In this document: positions 1-12,740 of the stretch, in pieces | How positions within the stretch are numbered: the stretch's first letter is position 1 | Layout: each line of letters starts with the position of its first letter | Source of the DNA: Limnanthes douglasii subsp. nivea | Taxonomy: Eukaryota > Streptophyta > Magnoliopsida > Brassicales > Limnanthaceae | DNA length: 64,000 bases | NCBI GenBank assembly: GCA_036936605.1 | Contig: JAUPFV010000005.1 | Location: 129,157,572-129,221,571 of the forward strand | Direction: 5' to 3' | Program-made: the position numbers and the translations under genes | Notes under the pieces: generated by a model | Seen by the model: only the letters and a program-made list of their open reading frames with translations | Database searches by the model: none | Told to the model about the DNA's origin: nothing

Positions 1-910
1 GTTCGTGTAAGTCATTTTCCTATACTACCTCTAATTTGCTTTATTCTTTTATTACCTTTTGTAGTAAATATTATGTTAGCTTTTCTTCGGTCATAGTCTT
101 CTTCATTTTCATCCTCGCTCTTATTACCTTTTCTTCAGTCATAGTCTTGTCAAAGGAAGTCATTCCCGCTCCCAGGCGGCGGCAGCGTATTTGGGTATTC
201 ATCCTCCGTCCCAAATGGCAGCGGCATACCAAGGTAGTCATCTTTGCTCCCAAAGAGTTGGGGTGTACTAGCGTAGTCAACGTTTTGATTTTTCAGATCA
301 GGCTCTTCCCCTAGTGGTTTTCTGGATACATATTGGCAGCGAACCTGGGTACGATAGGTTGCAAATTTTTAGGTATGTAATCCGGGTAATGTTGCTTCAG
401 GAAGTGCTGATCGGGTATGTCATCGGTTCGGGTAAGTCCTGCTCTGTTACTACCTGGATACACATTGGTAGCGAACCTGGTCACAATAGGGTGCTTATCT
501 TTGAGTATGCAATCTGGGTAGTGGTTTTCAAGGAAAAAGTGAACGGGTATGTCATCGGTTCAGCTAAGTCCTCCTCTGGTACTACCTCATCCGACTGTGT
601 TTTTTCATCTACTACCTCCTTTAGTAAATATTATGTTACCTTTTCTTCGGCCATAGTTTTTTCATTATCATTGTCGCTTTTCTTACCTTTTTATCGGTCA
701 TAGTCTTCTCCAGAGTAGTCATTATCGCTCCCAGACGACGGCAGCGTATTAAGCTAGTCATCTTTGCTCCCTGACAGCTGCAGCGTATTAGGGTAGTTAT
801 CATCGCGCCCAGATGTTGGTGGCGTATTATCGTATCGTAAGTATCTTCATTCCCAGATGGTCGCGGTATATTATAATAGTCTTTCTCGCTCCCAGACGGT
901 GGAGACAATG
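1..910. repeat. Degenerate minisatellite with higher-order repeat
   Basis: Two scales of repetition are visible. Short units of about 40-45 bp carry a core like GCTCCCAGACGGCGGCAGCG and recur at roughly 150-260 and 715-900. A longer unit of about 140 bp starting near TGGATAC occurs at about 322-460 and 463-600. The block at 1-300 recurs at about 558-870 (offset near 560), shown by TAGTAAATATTATGTTA at 62 and 622. Open frames here are by-products of the repetition. The array abuts the truncated LINE RNase H domain near 910. It is not repeated in copy B, so it lies outside the tandem duplication. Confidence 0.75.
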
Positions 911-3900
911 ATTGAAGACTGATTTCCATAAGATCTTCCAAAACCAGCAATTAACATACCATCATGATTTCTGATCAAACCTCCACCACTAGACTCTCCC
1001 TTATGATTACTAGCACCATCCTTATTAAGCTTGTATGTTTTGCTTTTAAGGTGATTCCATTTATAGCAATAACAATTCTGGGTTAATTTAAATGATAGGC
1101 ACAACCCAATTGCAAAGAATTATTTGAGTCTTTGCCCCAATACATTCTAGTTAGCAACTTTCCTTGATCAAGACCAGTTAGTATCTTAATAAAGAGATCT
1201 ATCATTGATTCAGAAGTGGCTTCCATATCATTATGCTTTCTATTATTCCTTGTTGATCAGATCACCCAAGTTGTGATTACTGGAATGATCGCTCTGATAT
1301 AAACATCTTTCTGTGATGATCAAAACCATGACCTCAACATGTGCACATAAGTTATATTCCTGTGTATACTGATACCAAAGAAAGCAGCAAAATACTTCCA
1401 AGTTTCCCAGGCCTTAGCACAATATACAAAGACATGTTTTTGGGTTTCTGACTCACCACAGTGCTGGCATTTTAGATGCTAACTGAAACCCTTTCTTTTC
1501 CATATTGCCATCAGTTGAAATCCAGTTGTGAATCAATCTTCACAACACAAAGGAGCATTTTTGGGAGTGATAGCATTCCAGACTCTCTTGAATATTTTTG
1601 ATATGTTATGTTTGCTCCTCAACCAGTTCCAAGTATCATTTAGTACTATAATCTCCAAATTCTGAAATACACCATTTGATAGAATCATTATTGCTATTTA
1701 AGCTGATTTTTTTAATTGCATAAATTATTGAAGAAGAGAAGCACCACTTTAGGTTGTCCATATCCCATTGGCCATTCTTACAATAACTATAGATTGAAGC
1801 CATAAATCTTAACCACATAGATTTTTCTCTCTGAAATTATACCAAAGCTTGAAAGAATAAGCCTCTTGCATGTCTTTCATTCTTCTTATATTCATACCGC
1901 CCTCAACATATGGCTTACAAAATTTAGACCAGAAAACCCAGGTAATAGCTCTTCTGTTTTCCTTTGATCCCCATAAGAACTTATTGCAATAAACCTCAAT
2001 TCTTTGAATGATAACCTTTGGAATCAGAGAATTATGCATTATATATGGAATGGAATCGTGTTTAGGATACTCTGAATCAGAGTAGGTCTACCTCCAAATG
2101 ATAAGGATGGACTGTCCCATTCAAGTATACGATTTCTCACCTTGCTCACCAGCTCTTCATAATTAGCGTTTTTGTTATTAGGACTTATAATAGCCCCAAG
2201 ATACTTCATAGGCATCTTATCATGCTTGAATCCCAAGACCTGCTCCATCTTATTCTTATTCTTGTAGTTTCCAACTTTGCAGGAACAAAGAACCTTAACT
2301 TTTCCTTATTAACCATTTGGCCCCAAACATTTCTGTAGTGATCAAGCAGCTTATTAATTCTGTCAATTGATGAAGCAGCCCCATTGCAGAAAACTATGAG
2401 GTCATCAGTAAATGCCAAGCAAGGTATACTCCAACTTCCTCTATTCATGTATCTTATTTCAGATTGTTTAGTAGTTAGATATGTCATACTCCTTATCAAA
2501 TAATCCTCAGCTATTATGAAAAGCTAGGAGACAAAGGATCTCCTTGCCTCAGGCCCTTTGTAGACTTGAAATACCCCCTCTTCTCCCCATTAACAATTAC
2601 TGAATAATGAATATTGTTAATGTTTTTGTTGATCATCTCAATGAAATCCTTACAAAACCCACAACATTCTAGAACTCTAAGTAGAAATTTATGCTCTATC
2701 TTACTAAAAGCTTTGGTGATATCGATCTTTATCATTGTATTACATCCTCTGGTTTTGTAGTTTAAATCACAGTTGAGCTCATTTGTTATAAGCATATTAT
2801 CATGAATACTTCTTTGTGCCTTGTTCTTCTGACATGATCTTGAGAGGATAGCAGTTAAGCTGTTATTTATAACCTTAGAGACTATCCTGCTGAACATAGT
2901 AGATAGGCTGATAGGCCAATGTTCTTTCCATACCCTAGGAGAATCAGTTTTAGGAATTAGACAAATTGTTGTAGCATGAATTCCAGTGGGAGTCTGTTTC
3001 CCTTTAAGATTTTTCTAACACCCTCACTCATTTCTTGACCAATGATATTCCAGCATCTCTTGAAAAAAATACCATTATATCTTTAAGGACCAGAAGCACC
3101 ATTCTAATTGAGAGAGTTTAAATCCTTTAGGATTTCATCATTTCCAAGAATAGCCATCAGCATTCTATTCTCCTATTTAGTAACAAGCTTTTGAATAATA
3201 TCAAGAAGGGTTGCATCCTCACTGTTGTTGATAGGATCAACCAAGATACTTTGAAAATATTCTGCAGCTAAATTCCCAATTGAGTCCTTATCATCTATCC
3301 AGTTCTCACCATCCCAAATCCTCTGTATTTTATTCCTCTGCCATCTTCTTCTAACAAATTTATGAAATGTAGCAATATTTATATCGTTATCTTTAAGCTA
3401 ATTGGAGTTAGTTTTTTTACTCCAGTAACTTTCTTCTCTCTCAATTAATTCTAAATGTAACCTATTTGCTTTTTCAAGAAGCATTTTATCATCAGGAGAA
3501 TAGGATAACTGGTAATTGCTTTCTCTGAATAAAATGTCATCCTCAACTTGCTTTATAGAGTTAAATACATTTCCAAAACACATTTTTGTTCCAAATCTTA
3601 AGTTCAAGTTTAAGTCTTTTTAACTTTCCCCAGAATGTTTGCAGAGGATCACCATTTAAGTCTTCTTTCCAGTTTTTCTCAACCATTCCCATGAAACCAT
3701 GGTGTCTCATCCACATGTTTAAAATTTTAAATGATGATTTAATCTGACCTTTATTTTCTTGAGGAGATATGCAGATCGGGGAGTGATCAAAACAAATCAT
3801 GGCAAGATCCTTTACTTATATATTGTAAAAATAGTTGGCTTAGTTATTGTTGTATAAAACTCTATCTAAATGCTTCCATTTTCTGCTGTTTGTCCAGGTA

Positions 3901-4430
3901 TATCTTGATCCAGAAAAACCTACTTCATTTAAATGGCAGTCAAGTATAATTTATTAAACTCATCCATACTTCTAGTGTGAAGAGTAGAACATGATAGTTG
4001 ATCTTCCGGCTTTAAGATAGCATTATAATCACCGAAGATCATCCATTCAATATTTTTTCTTCAATTTATCTAATTTTGTCCCATAATTGCCTCCTTTGCT
4101 CCCTAGTGCTTTTCCCATATACAATAGTGACTCTGAAAATTTTCTCCACTATTACTTTCAGATGAATCAGCTGCTCATAGTTTGTTAGGACTTCCACTTG
4201 ATAATCCTTAGACGAAAAGACCAGAATTTATTGTTATTATTACCAGTGAACCATTATATCGCAAAGTGTAGAGATACTGATTAAGTTTGAATCATATATA
4301 AAAAGGTTCTTGAATTGCCAAGAAGGAAATTTTCTCAGTTATTGATGAATTTCAGCCTCCTTATAGTCTTCTTGTTGCCCAACCATCTTACATTATAGTT
4401 TAGAATGTTGATGGTCATTTGGATATAGTT
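911..4430 (-). pseudogene. LINE ORF2 relic: endonuclease, RT, zf-RVT, RNase H
   Basis: This is the remains of the LINE polyprotein that nicks target DNA and primes reverse transcription. Recognisable pieces on the minus strand are an endonuclease fragment with a WMIFGDYNA-like motif (about 4080-4010) and RT fragments with YRPISL, KGLRQGDPLSP (about 2560-2520) and the catalytic FTDDLIVF (about 2430-2400). The thumb and connection region is at 2248-1809. A zf-RVT Cys/His cluster CQHCGESETQKH lies near 1470-1430, and an RNase H with DGAS...SSGGGLIRNHDG lies near 1000-940. Many in-frame stops and frameshifts separate these, so it cannot code for a full protein. The RNase H ends abruptly at the minisatellite. 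Confidence 0.85.
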
Positions 4431-4452
4431 TTGAAAGGTTTTATAGACCCTT

Positions 4453-5530
4453 TCAACTGTAATATTTTGGTAGAGCTTGAAATTTTTGTTCTCCATCCCT
4501 TTGTCCTTTTCTAGGTTTTATCTCTTCTTTTTCCCCATAAATCTGATTTGACATTGGAGAATTTGGTAGGCTACCAATATTTATTTTCTTTGGAGAGCTA
4601 TCGTTTTGGTCAATATCTTCAACGTCTCTTATTGTGCCAAACAATTCTTCATTTTCATTCACCTGCAACACTTCAATTAGCTCTGAATTTTCCACCACAT
4701 TATCCATTTCAATGCTAATCTTTCTTTCTTTTGTAACAGGTGATCTTTCTTTTGTGACTGGTGCTATCATTCCCTCATAATGATTCAGATTGTGCTGTAT
4801 CTTATGAACTTTATCTTCATGTAAGATTCTTGAACTTGTTCCAAAGCTTTCTTCAATAATAGGATCCAATATCTTTGACTTCATTTTGGGAAGAAAATCT
4901 GTTGCATTTCTATTATCAGTATGACCATCAGCCTTATCCATATTACTATCCTCTGCTGAATTATCCATATATCGTATTTCTTGCCATAAACCTTCAGAGT
5001 CATCAAAGCCTATCAAAATTCTCTTTGTGAGTTTTTTATACATCCACCTCCAGCCATAACTTACAACAATTATGCCTAACCTGATTCTTGTCCGGTGTCC
5101 ACATTGAAAGAGGAGCACCAATGGCTTTGCCATGATTTTTTATTGTTTCTTCATTGAAAATATATTCAGGTAAGTTTGGCAGACTTACCCAAACTCGTTA
5201 AACTGGACACTCAATATTTGTATTAAAGAATGGTGTCCACTTAATCAATCTCATAGCTCTTGATCCCACTCCAAATATTCTGTTTCCACAACCTCTTGAC
5301 ATCTTCCTTGCAATCGAATTCTATAAAAATATGTCGATAATCCTCGTAATAGAGGTTATATTTTATTAGAAATTTGAAAGTGTCAAAAAATTTCTTGATG
5401 ATTTCAGTTGATGGTTTCAGTGGAAAACTTCGCAATCAATGTTTGTTTTGAGTTTTTTCCAGCTTTTCTTTATCTTTGTAGTTAAAAAAAAGCTTAAATT
5501 GATCCATCTTTTTCTCAATTACAGGGTTTT
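4453..5530 (-). pseudogene. LINE ORF1 relic (DUF4283-like gag)
   Basis: Two main open blocks exist on the minus strand, 5435-5241 and 5133-4453. Between them another frame reads LPEYIFNEETIKNHGKAIG, typical of the DUF4283 region of plant LINE ORF1 proteins, which are RNA-binding chaperones. The C-terminal block (226 codons) is acidic and low in complexity, with a repeated PVTKER word. The break between the blocks is a frameshift. It lies upstream of the ORF2 relic on the same strand, as expected. Copy B (40280-39600) is nearly identical. Confidence 0.65.
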
Positions 5531-5544
5531 CATGGATTGAATGA

Positions 5545-6257
5545 TCATGCTTTTGTTTGAATAGATCCACACACGATCTTTAATAGATTTGTTTCCAGCT
5601 TTGGTAACATTGTGTTGTTGAATATTGGATCCTTCATATATTGGATGTTTCGAAGATTAGCAGGATTCTTTTGGATCAAACCTACTTGATCATTATCGGG
5701 AAATAATATAAGCTCCCCTTGTTCTTGTTTAGTCTTAGTTGAGTCATTGGGAATAAACCCCATAACACTTGGGCCATCCATGTAGTAGGAATAAGCACCA
5801 ATGTGGCTATACTCGCCACATATCTGACAAGTAGGCTTGTAAAGGATGTATCTTTCAACGCCTCATCCTCTATAACCAGATTCCCCTCTATAGTTGTTTG
5901 AATATGTATTTATGCCCCAAAACCTCTACCTTGATCTTTATAATACCTAATATTCCGAGCTCTAGTATTAGAATTGTTTGATGACTTGTTTTCAGCCTTG
6001 TTAGATGTGAAGTTGGTAGATGCTAGCCTAACATTTTCCATAAAGTTAGAAAAATTGTTTAGATGTTGTGACATACTCTCAAAAGTGAGGAGAGTAGCTT
6101 GTAAGTCAAGCCATTCCTCCACCCCATCATCAACAAACAATAGGAGAGGACCTTCAATTATACTTTCTTCATTAGAGAGATTTTCAGTTTCTACTAGTGG
6201 AAAGAGAGTTTGCGAAGAACAAAAGCGGTTCATCTGAAGACCACTGCGTACCACCAC
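5545..6257 (-). pseudogene. Ty1/copia gag fragment, copy A
   Basis: The minus-strand frame contains WLDLQATLLTFES followed by an Asn/Ser/Arg-rich stretch and then CQICGEYSHIGAY, a degraded CCHC zinc knuckle whose last Cys is Tyr. That succession (LLTFES-type helix, N/R/G-rich linker, knuckle, PxSVMGFIPND) matches copia gag C-termini. No protease follows, because the LINE begins immediately downstream on this strand. It is a fragment only. The frame changes near 5900. Which element it came from is not clear. Confidence 0.55.
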
Positions 6258-8520
6258 CGTCGGTGATTAGTGAACACCACATAACAGGTACGTTTAGAGA
6301 GGTCTTTTGTATTTTTATTTTTCCTGTCATCCTTTGGGAGTGCTAGAGGGATGGATTTGAGTTTGCCACCATGGATTATATCCACTACTTTTTCCTCGAG
6401 TGGTCTTTCACCATTAAGACCTTCTTGTTGGTAGCTCTTCATGGTGTTTGGCAACCTAACCATTCTCGTTATGCTTATCAAGCCTTGTTGGTGCCTTGCA
6501 GTATTTATAGTTCTGATATAGCCTCTAAGAAGGTAATGAAAAAGAAATAAAAAATGCCTCACTCTCTGGCAACCCATCTGAAGAGGAGTTAGAGTGCACG
6601 AAGTATATGGAAAAATAATTGGAGTGCACAACTCCTAAGTATGGGTAGCCACCGCAAGTTTAAGGATAAATATGGTATCCCGATGCCGTTATAACGTGCG
6701 TGCTAACCCCTGGGGAGCAGCTCTACCTAGCTCGGGATAACGAAACATGTCTATACACGATCTTGTTTGATTGGGGTCTTCGACTGCCGATGTCCCCCAT
6801 TTTTTTACACTTTTTTAGCTTTATAAACATATGCTTGACGCAACTTTTGGTGAATATCTGGTGAATTCTTCTGAGCATATTGCTGAGCTCGAGGCTGCTA
6901 TAAATTTCTGTTAGTTTGACCGAATTATTGGCAATGGCCAAGGAATAGAAATTGGCCATTAACCCTTCTTTAATCGTCAGCTGACCCGGTGAGGAAACTA
7001 GTGGACCTGCCGCAATCTAACAGGAAGCGGAAACACAGTTTTTTATTTGTCTCTAGGAACTGGGAGCATGAAAGTGCCCTAGGGAATCTATAGTTGGAGA
7101 AAAAATGGATTGAAAAGTGTAAGGAGTGATGGATTTAAATTGTTTGAGATATATTTGGATTAATCCTTTTTGCGTGGTGATAAGAACATGGTTATGTTTT
7201 GTTTTTTAGGTCAAGGAAAATACCAACAATGGTGTAAGGAAACTAAGGGGGAGGACACTATTATACCCATACAGAATCTATTAACTGTGGTGTATGCTAC
7301 GTGGAGGCTCGAGGTACCGCGTTTATTTACGCAGGTGAATTTACTTTTAGCAGGTGTGTGGCCTATTCCGAGCTAGAGATGACTGATGGCGAGAAACTAC
7401 AGTTGAAAACAACCAGGGAGAAATCTACTTCCGATGGTTGCACGCTTGGATACGTAAGAGGAAAGTAGCGGTGTCAGACTAGACATAACCCAAATAATAA
7501 GAGGAAAGGAGACGAAATCGGCATCGCCTTTGAAGAAAAATCGAGTTCGACAAGAGGAGGATGCTGAGGTGAAGGAATCGGGCGAGGGTAGCTAGTGAGG
7601 GGGGAGAGTTAGGAAATATGTTACAAAATCCAAAGCGGATGACGAGGTGTAGGATACATGGGCCTTGTTTGTAATAGATTAGGAGACTTAAATGGCGAAG
7701 ACGTTATTCCATACTACTCGGGAAAGGAAAAATATGGAAGGGGTGGAAGGGCCGACATTAAAGAAGAAAACATTGTTAAAAATGAAGGTCCAATAGCATA
7801 AAGGACCACGGTTTTGGTTGACGAGAATGAATCATTCGTGAAAAACGATGTCGAGACCCCTCCAATGCTCTTGGAAGAAGAAAATGAAGGTACCCCTCAG
7901 GTGGTGGTTATACTAGATAAAGAAATGGATGTAGTAGAGTTATGAGACATAGTAGGGGACCAAAGAAATAAAAGGGAGGCCATGGTGAAGCCAAAGCCGG
8001 TGGGCAAGCTGCCACAAAAAAAGTCTTTAGTAAAGATGGTAAGGTTAGGGTCCTTCTTTTTTAATATTGTGAGACCGTGACTTATCCTATCTGAGGGTGT
8101 CAATGCAGGGGCACCTTCGATGCTGATCGTACTTCACCTGGATCAATGGAGACATTTACGACCTATGCTCCAATCCCAAACCATCTGTGATGATGCTTCG
8201 TCAACTCAAATGTTGCCTAGAGTTGTCGTTCTATGATCACATGCCGATCGTTGAAATACTGTAGTGACAGTTGGAACTAGCGATAGAGATGCGCGTAACT
8301 TGTTAATTTACTTGATATATATTTATGGTGTTGTTGATAGTGATCGTGGGTTTCTTCACATATGTAGAGTCCCCACAACTCAATGATGCTTGTGTATGTT
8401 CCCAGTAGACGCTTAGAGGATGAAAAATTAGAAACCCGAGGCGATGTTCTTTGGGGATAAACACATAAAGAAATGATTCATGGGAATAATGCTTAGTTTG
8501 AATTGATGTATGATCCATTG
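6258..8520. other. Unassigned decayed repeat DNA, copy A
   Basis: No recognisable protein family could be read on either strand. Short open frames at 6230-6631 (minus), 6723-6959 (minus), 7170-7376 (plus) and 7897-8103 (minus) lack any motif I can name. By position, upstream of a gypsy RNase H on the plus strand, the 3' half could be very degraded gypsy gag-protease-RT, but I see no YVDD box or protease motif. The same sequence occurs in copy B at about 41761-44024. Confidence 0.4.
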
Positions 8521-8522
8521 TC

Positions 8523-8728
8523 TTGGGTTCGTGGGCAGGAATTGAATTAGTAGCTCTAACATGGGAAGCTATGTATCAAGCTATACAATTTGGATTTAAA
8601 GCATTAAATAATGAAGCAGAGTGTGAAATAACTCTATCTAGATTCAGACTTGCAAGAATTTGTAGGGCTAAAAGAGTTCATTTGGATTGGCAGTTATCGG
8701 TGAACCATTCCTCAGTTTTTTCTGATTT
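8523..8728 (+). pseudogene. Gypsy-1 RNase H fragment, copy A
   Basis: The plus-strand frame reads AGIEL...AIQFGFKALNNEAECE, the central part of a Ty3/gypsy RNase H of Tat/Athila style, in which NNEAEYE is the conserved core. The first two bases of the next segment differ from copy B because a deletion joins this RNase H directly to the middle of a hAT transposase at about 8729. In copy B the RNase H runs on to YLRELKGL before the hAT insertion. Degenerate and non-functional. Confidence 0.75.
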
Positions 8729-8800
8729 GTGAATGCTTGTGTAGTCGAAACAGTTATTCAAAAGGTGCTTGTGAATGCTTGTGTAGTCGAAACAGTTATT
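8727..8800. repeat. 32-bp direct repeat at a deletion junction
   Basis: The 32-bp sequence starting TTGTGAATGCTTGTGTAGTC occurs at about 8727-8758 and again at about 8769-8800, with 10 bp between. Copy B has it once (about 47630-47662), about 3.4 kb beyond the end of the gypsy RNase H. The duplicated piece sits exactly where copy A lost the hAT 5' half, so it looks like templated filler DNA made during repair of a break. Confidence 0.8.
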
Positions 8801-10555
8801 GTCAAAGAAATTTGAAATATTAGTTGATGAATCTGGAGATTGCTCTGGTAAAGAACAAATGACGGTTGTTTTGCGTTCTGTTGATGAGAAAGGATTTGTT
8901 ATGGAAATATTTATTGGAATAGTTCATGTCCAAGACACCAGTGCAATATCCCTAAAAAGTGCTTTTGAAAGTTTGTTGTGTGGATATAAATTATCTATGT
9001 CTAAAATTAGAGGACAAGGATATGATGGGGTAAGAAACATGCGCGGTAGGTTTGGAGGTTTGAAAACTTTGATCCAAAAGGACAATCCTAATGCTTATTA
9101 TGTGCATTGTTTTGCTCACCAATTGCAATTGGCACTTATTGCAGTTGTGAGAGAACGTGTTGGTGTGAAATGGTTTTTTGGAGTTGCTACACGTGTCGTT
9201 AATGTCATTAGTTCATCTAACAAATGTCAGGATTTACTTCGAGAATATTAAGAAAATCAAGTTATAAATTTGATAGAAGGGGGCTTTGTCGAAACTGGTC
9301 GCGGTTTGAATCAAGAGAAGTCTCGTGTAAGAGCTGGCTACACAAGGTGGGGTTCTCACTATAGGACACTTATTAGTTTAATGAAATTGTTTTGTCCAGT
9401 AATTGAAGTTCTTGAAGAGTTGGAAGTTGATGGCTTGAGTGATAGAAACGGAGAAGCTATGACCTTGTTAACTGTGATGCAAACATTTGATTTGATTTTC
9501 ATGTTTTATTTGATGAATGATGTATTAGGTGTGACAAATGAATTGTCTTTGACGCTGCAAAGGGCGGATCAAGATATTTTGAACTCTTTGGACCTTGTTT
9601 CAATAAGTAAAGATCGATTACATGAGATGAGAAATGACGGTTGGGAAATTATTTTGGATAAAGTTGTGTCATCTTATAACAACTTGAGTGTTGACATTCC
9701 TGACATGGAGGCACAATATGTGAAAGGTATGAAATCTAGGCGTTTAGCTCATGTTGTCTCTAACTTACATCACTACAAGTTCGATTGCTTCATGAATATT
9801 TTAGATATGCAATTAAAAGAGTTGAATGAGAGGTTTAATATAGAAAATACTAAATTGTTGAAATACGTTGCATGATTGCGTCCTTGCTCTTCATTTAAAG
9901 CTTTTGATAATAAATTATCATCGAGAATGACGAGCATGTACCCAATTGAGTTTTATGATGTTGATGATGAAGTTTTGTCAAACCAATTTGAGTGTTATAT
10001 ATTAAGAGTGTCAGGAAAGATGCTAGATTTTCCAATTTGAAAGGACTTGCAGAACTTTCTAGGATTATTGTGAATACAAAAAAGTATATAATCTTCAATT
10101 GGGTTTATGAGCTTTTGAAGTTGGCTTTGCTTTTACCCGTAGCAACGGCGAGTGTTGAGCGAGTTTTCTCAAGAATGAATTATGTGAAGAATGAGTTGAG
10201 AAATAGAATGAGCGATCCATGGCTTAATGATTATCTGGTAACATTGGTTGAAAAAGAGGTATTTACCACGATTAGTAACAGAACTATCCTTCAATATTTT
10301 CAAAATATGAGTAAGAGGAAAGTTCAAGTAGAATTAACTTAAATTTATGTTTTTTATTTTAGTTTTGCCTAATCACATTTTAATTATTTATGTAACGTAT
10401 ATTATGTCATGACAACGACAATTCAATATTTGAAATTTCAATATAAACCATTTGTTATAACCATTTTTATTTTATTTTAATTTATTTTGATATATATGCT
10501 CTTTCGATAATAAAGTCTAGGACACTACAATGTTCCGATCCTAGCTACGCCACTG
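8759..10555 (+). mobile_element. hAT element, copy A: 3' half only
   Basis: This is the remnant of the hAT transposon seen whole in copy B (44282-49416). The 3' terminal inverted repeat is present (CTAGCTACGCCACTG, ending at 10555), followed by the target duplication GTCTGATT. The 5' TIR, the leader, the N-terminal coding part and the nested 1.68-kb MULE are absent, replaced by the deletion junction near 8729-8768. Confidence 0.85.
8799..10342 (+). pseudogene. hAT transposase (ZMYM1/TTF type), C-terminal part, copy A
   Basis: Three open blocks, 8799-9251, 9270-9875 and 9992-10342, give a DUF4371-like catalytic region (FEILVDESGD, then RGQGYDGVRNMRG and YVHCFAHQLQLAL) and the hAT C-terminal dimerisation domain (LLLPVATASVERVFSRMN). 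The family is the plant hAT group annotated as TTF-type or zinc finger MYM-type 1-like. Stops at about 9249-9251 and 9873-9875 and a frameshift before 9992 separate the blocks. The dimerisation block here is intact to its stop, whereas copy B has a 1-base loss after LVEK. The N-terminus is deleted. Confidence 0.88.
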
Positions 10556-12545
10556 GTCTGATTGTAATGTTTGAAAGTGTTACGTCCGAACACATCCCTT
10601 TGGGTCAGAATTCTATTGATGATTCTCTCGCTACAATTATATATTCTCAAGAATATCCTTGGATTTTCATAGAGGAGAGCCCATCGATTATGTTTTTTGA
10701 ATAGTGTCAATTTTCCAGTGAGGTTTTCTTGGTTGAAGATGAAGAAGTTCGAGATTGGAGGTTCAACTTGAAAGAAATTTTAGTCAATGAGACATTACTA
10801 GTTGATAAGAAGCTAGCTCAAATGTTAAGTTTAAGGCACACATATATATAGCTGTTGGGGACATTCTATACAAGAAATTATTAAGTCAACCATTGTTGTG
10901 GTGTTTATGGAGGAATGATTCCCAAATGATTTTATCTAAGTGGCATGATGGGAAGGTTCTGCTCATTGTAGATACAAAACTTTGATGAGTAGAGTATTAT
11001 TGGTATGATATTATCGGCCTACGATAATGTTCGATGTTAAGAAATTGGTCCAAAGTTGTGATATTTGTGAAATATTTTCAAATACAATATATATCATTGG
11101 ATTCAATTTCTGAAGCCCTACCATTTGATAGGTGGGGAATATATTTGGTAGGACCCTTACCAATGGCTACCGGAGGGCACCATATAATCATTTTTATGTT
11201 GATTATTTTTCAAAATGGACAGAAGCTGAGGCTTTTTCTGGTGCCAGAGCGAAGAATTGAATCATGTTCATTTGGTCTAATATTTATTGTAGGATTGGAG
11301 TTCCTCGGATGGCCTAATGCGGGAGCAGATAAAGAAGATACAAATGCAGAACAAGTGATGAGTGTTACATTACTTTCCCTGACCCAAAATGACTTTTAAG
11401 CAAGGACCAGACTCTCTAAAGTGGAATTCGTCGATTTAATGATTTGGGCTTCTTATGCACGTCATATTCATTAGGTTTGCCCATCTAAAGAAGCTAAAGA
11501 GTATTTTCGTCCATAATTACAACTTCATTTATTTTCTTATTTATTTCTACATTGAGCTTTGTACTAGTTTGTTTTGGGTCTACTTGTTGAGTAGCTTTAA
11601 ATGTTTATGATTGTAATTCCTCTTTATATAGTGACCATCTTCTATCAATGAAAGGAAGAAAATGAAGTTAGATCTGTTCTTTTATCCTTTAATATTTAGA
11701 AGAGTCATTGGTGGTGGATTTTGAGTTTCTTCATCATCTAGTGGTGGAAACTTTATCCAGGTGTGGTGTTAACTCAACCGGTTTCTTTATCACTTTATGG
11801 TGGCAACTTTATCAAAGAGTAGTGATCCGAATCTTCCCATTTATTCTGTCACGGCTTGTATATTCACTCCATACTCACGGATAGGACGAAACGCATCATG
11901 ACCACTATTGATAATGGACCACAGTTAAACAACAAACAAATGAAGGATTTTTGTTCTTCGAGGGATATCAAGTAGTATTTCTGAACACCTTTTCATCCTC
12001 AAGCAAATGACCAAGTGGAGGTTACTAATAAGACTATCTTGAGTGAGTTAAAGAAAAATGTAGAGGGAGCGTTTAGAAAGTGGCATAGTTATCTCCAAGA
12101 AGTATTATCAGCTTATTGAACAACTCCTCGAACAACTGCTCATTAATCATCTTTTGCTTTAGTATATGGACTAGATGCAGTTAGTCTAGCGGAATCTACT
12201 ATTCCATCTTATAGATTGTTGAGCTATTCCGAGGAAGATAATGATGAAGGAAAGAGGGCGGAATCTACTATTCCATCTACTAAAACGCATTTGAATTCAC
12301 TCCATTATCAGACGTTGATGAGGAGCAGATATGCATCTAAAGTCTGACGAAGAAAATTCAAGATAAGAGATAGAGTTCTTTGAAAAGTTTTCTTACATAC
12401 AAAAGAGAAAAAACTTGGTAAGTTGGGTCCAAATTGGCAAGATTTGTATTTGGTAGTTGAGAAAATAAAACATTGGATGTACCATTTGCAAGATAGTGAA
12501 GGAAAGCTATTGCAATATACGTGGAGCATAGTACATTTATGTCTG
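10556..12545 (+). pseudogene. Gypsy-1 RNase H end and integrase, copy A
   Basis: Starting at the hAT target duplication, the frame resumes gypsy RNase H (FESV...HIPLGQNSIDDSLATI). An integrase zinc-binding region follows near 10840-10980 and then the core: WGIYLVGPLPMATG near 11120-11170, DNGPQLNNKQMKDFC with FHPQANDQVEVTNKT near 11910-12030, and TTPRTTAH near 12115. The C-terminal tail with LGKLGPNWQ ends near 12530. An unrelated stretch of about 500 bp (roughly 11330-11870) splits the core. Many stops. Tat-like lineage is the best guess. Confidence 0.8.
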
Positions 12546-12740
12546 TATGGTGAATAATGTTGTGCTCCTTTGTAAATTGTATTGTCTATTCATACACAAA
12601 ACAAAGGTGTACTCGTTCAAGATGTTGAATAAATGTTTGTTAATAAAAGTTGGTGACAAAAATTTCCATACATAACAAAATTTTTCTTTAAAAAGAATTT
12701 GGAAATCAAATAAGGACACCTTTATTATTATAAATCCAAA

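Larger units (their letters stand above)
911..5540 (-). mobile_element. Plant L1-type LINE, copy A, truncated at its 3' end
   Basis: On the minus strand the order is a gag-like ORF1 (about 5530-4453), endonuclease, reverse transcriptase, zf-RVT zinc finger and a partial RNase H. This is the standard order of plant L1-clade LINEs with a C-terminal RNase H. Every module carries stops or frameshifts. The RNase H is cut near position 911 where the minisatellite begins, and no poly-A tail is present. The tandem duplication breakpoint (1376) lies inside the zf-RVT region, so copy B lacks everything 3' of it. Confidence 0.85.

Noticed and set aside
36..703. Open frames in the left-hand region as genes.
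   Set aside because: They arise from a degenerate tandem repeat, contain repeated peptide phrases and have no recognisable domain.
7170..8103. Possible protein-coding gene in the unassigned region.
   Set aside because: Short frames on both strands without motifs, repeated unchanged in copy B, and interrupted by stops; no support for a gene.
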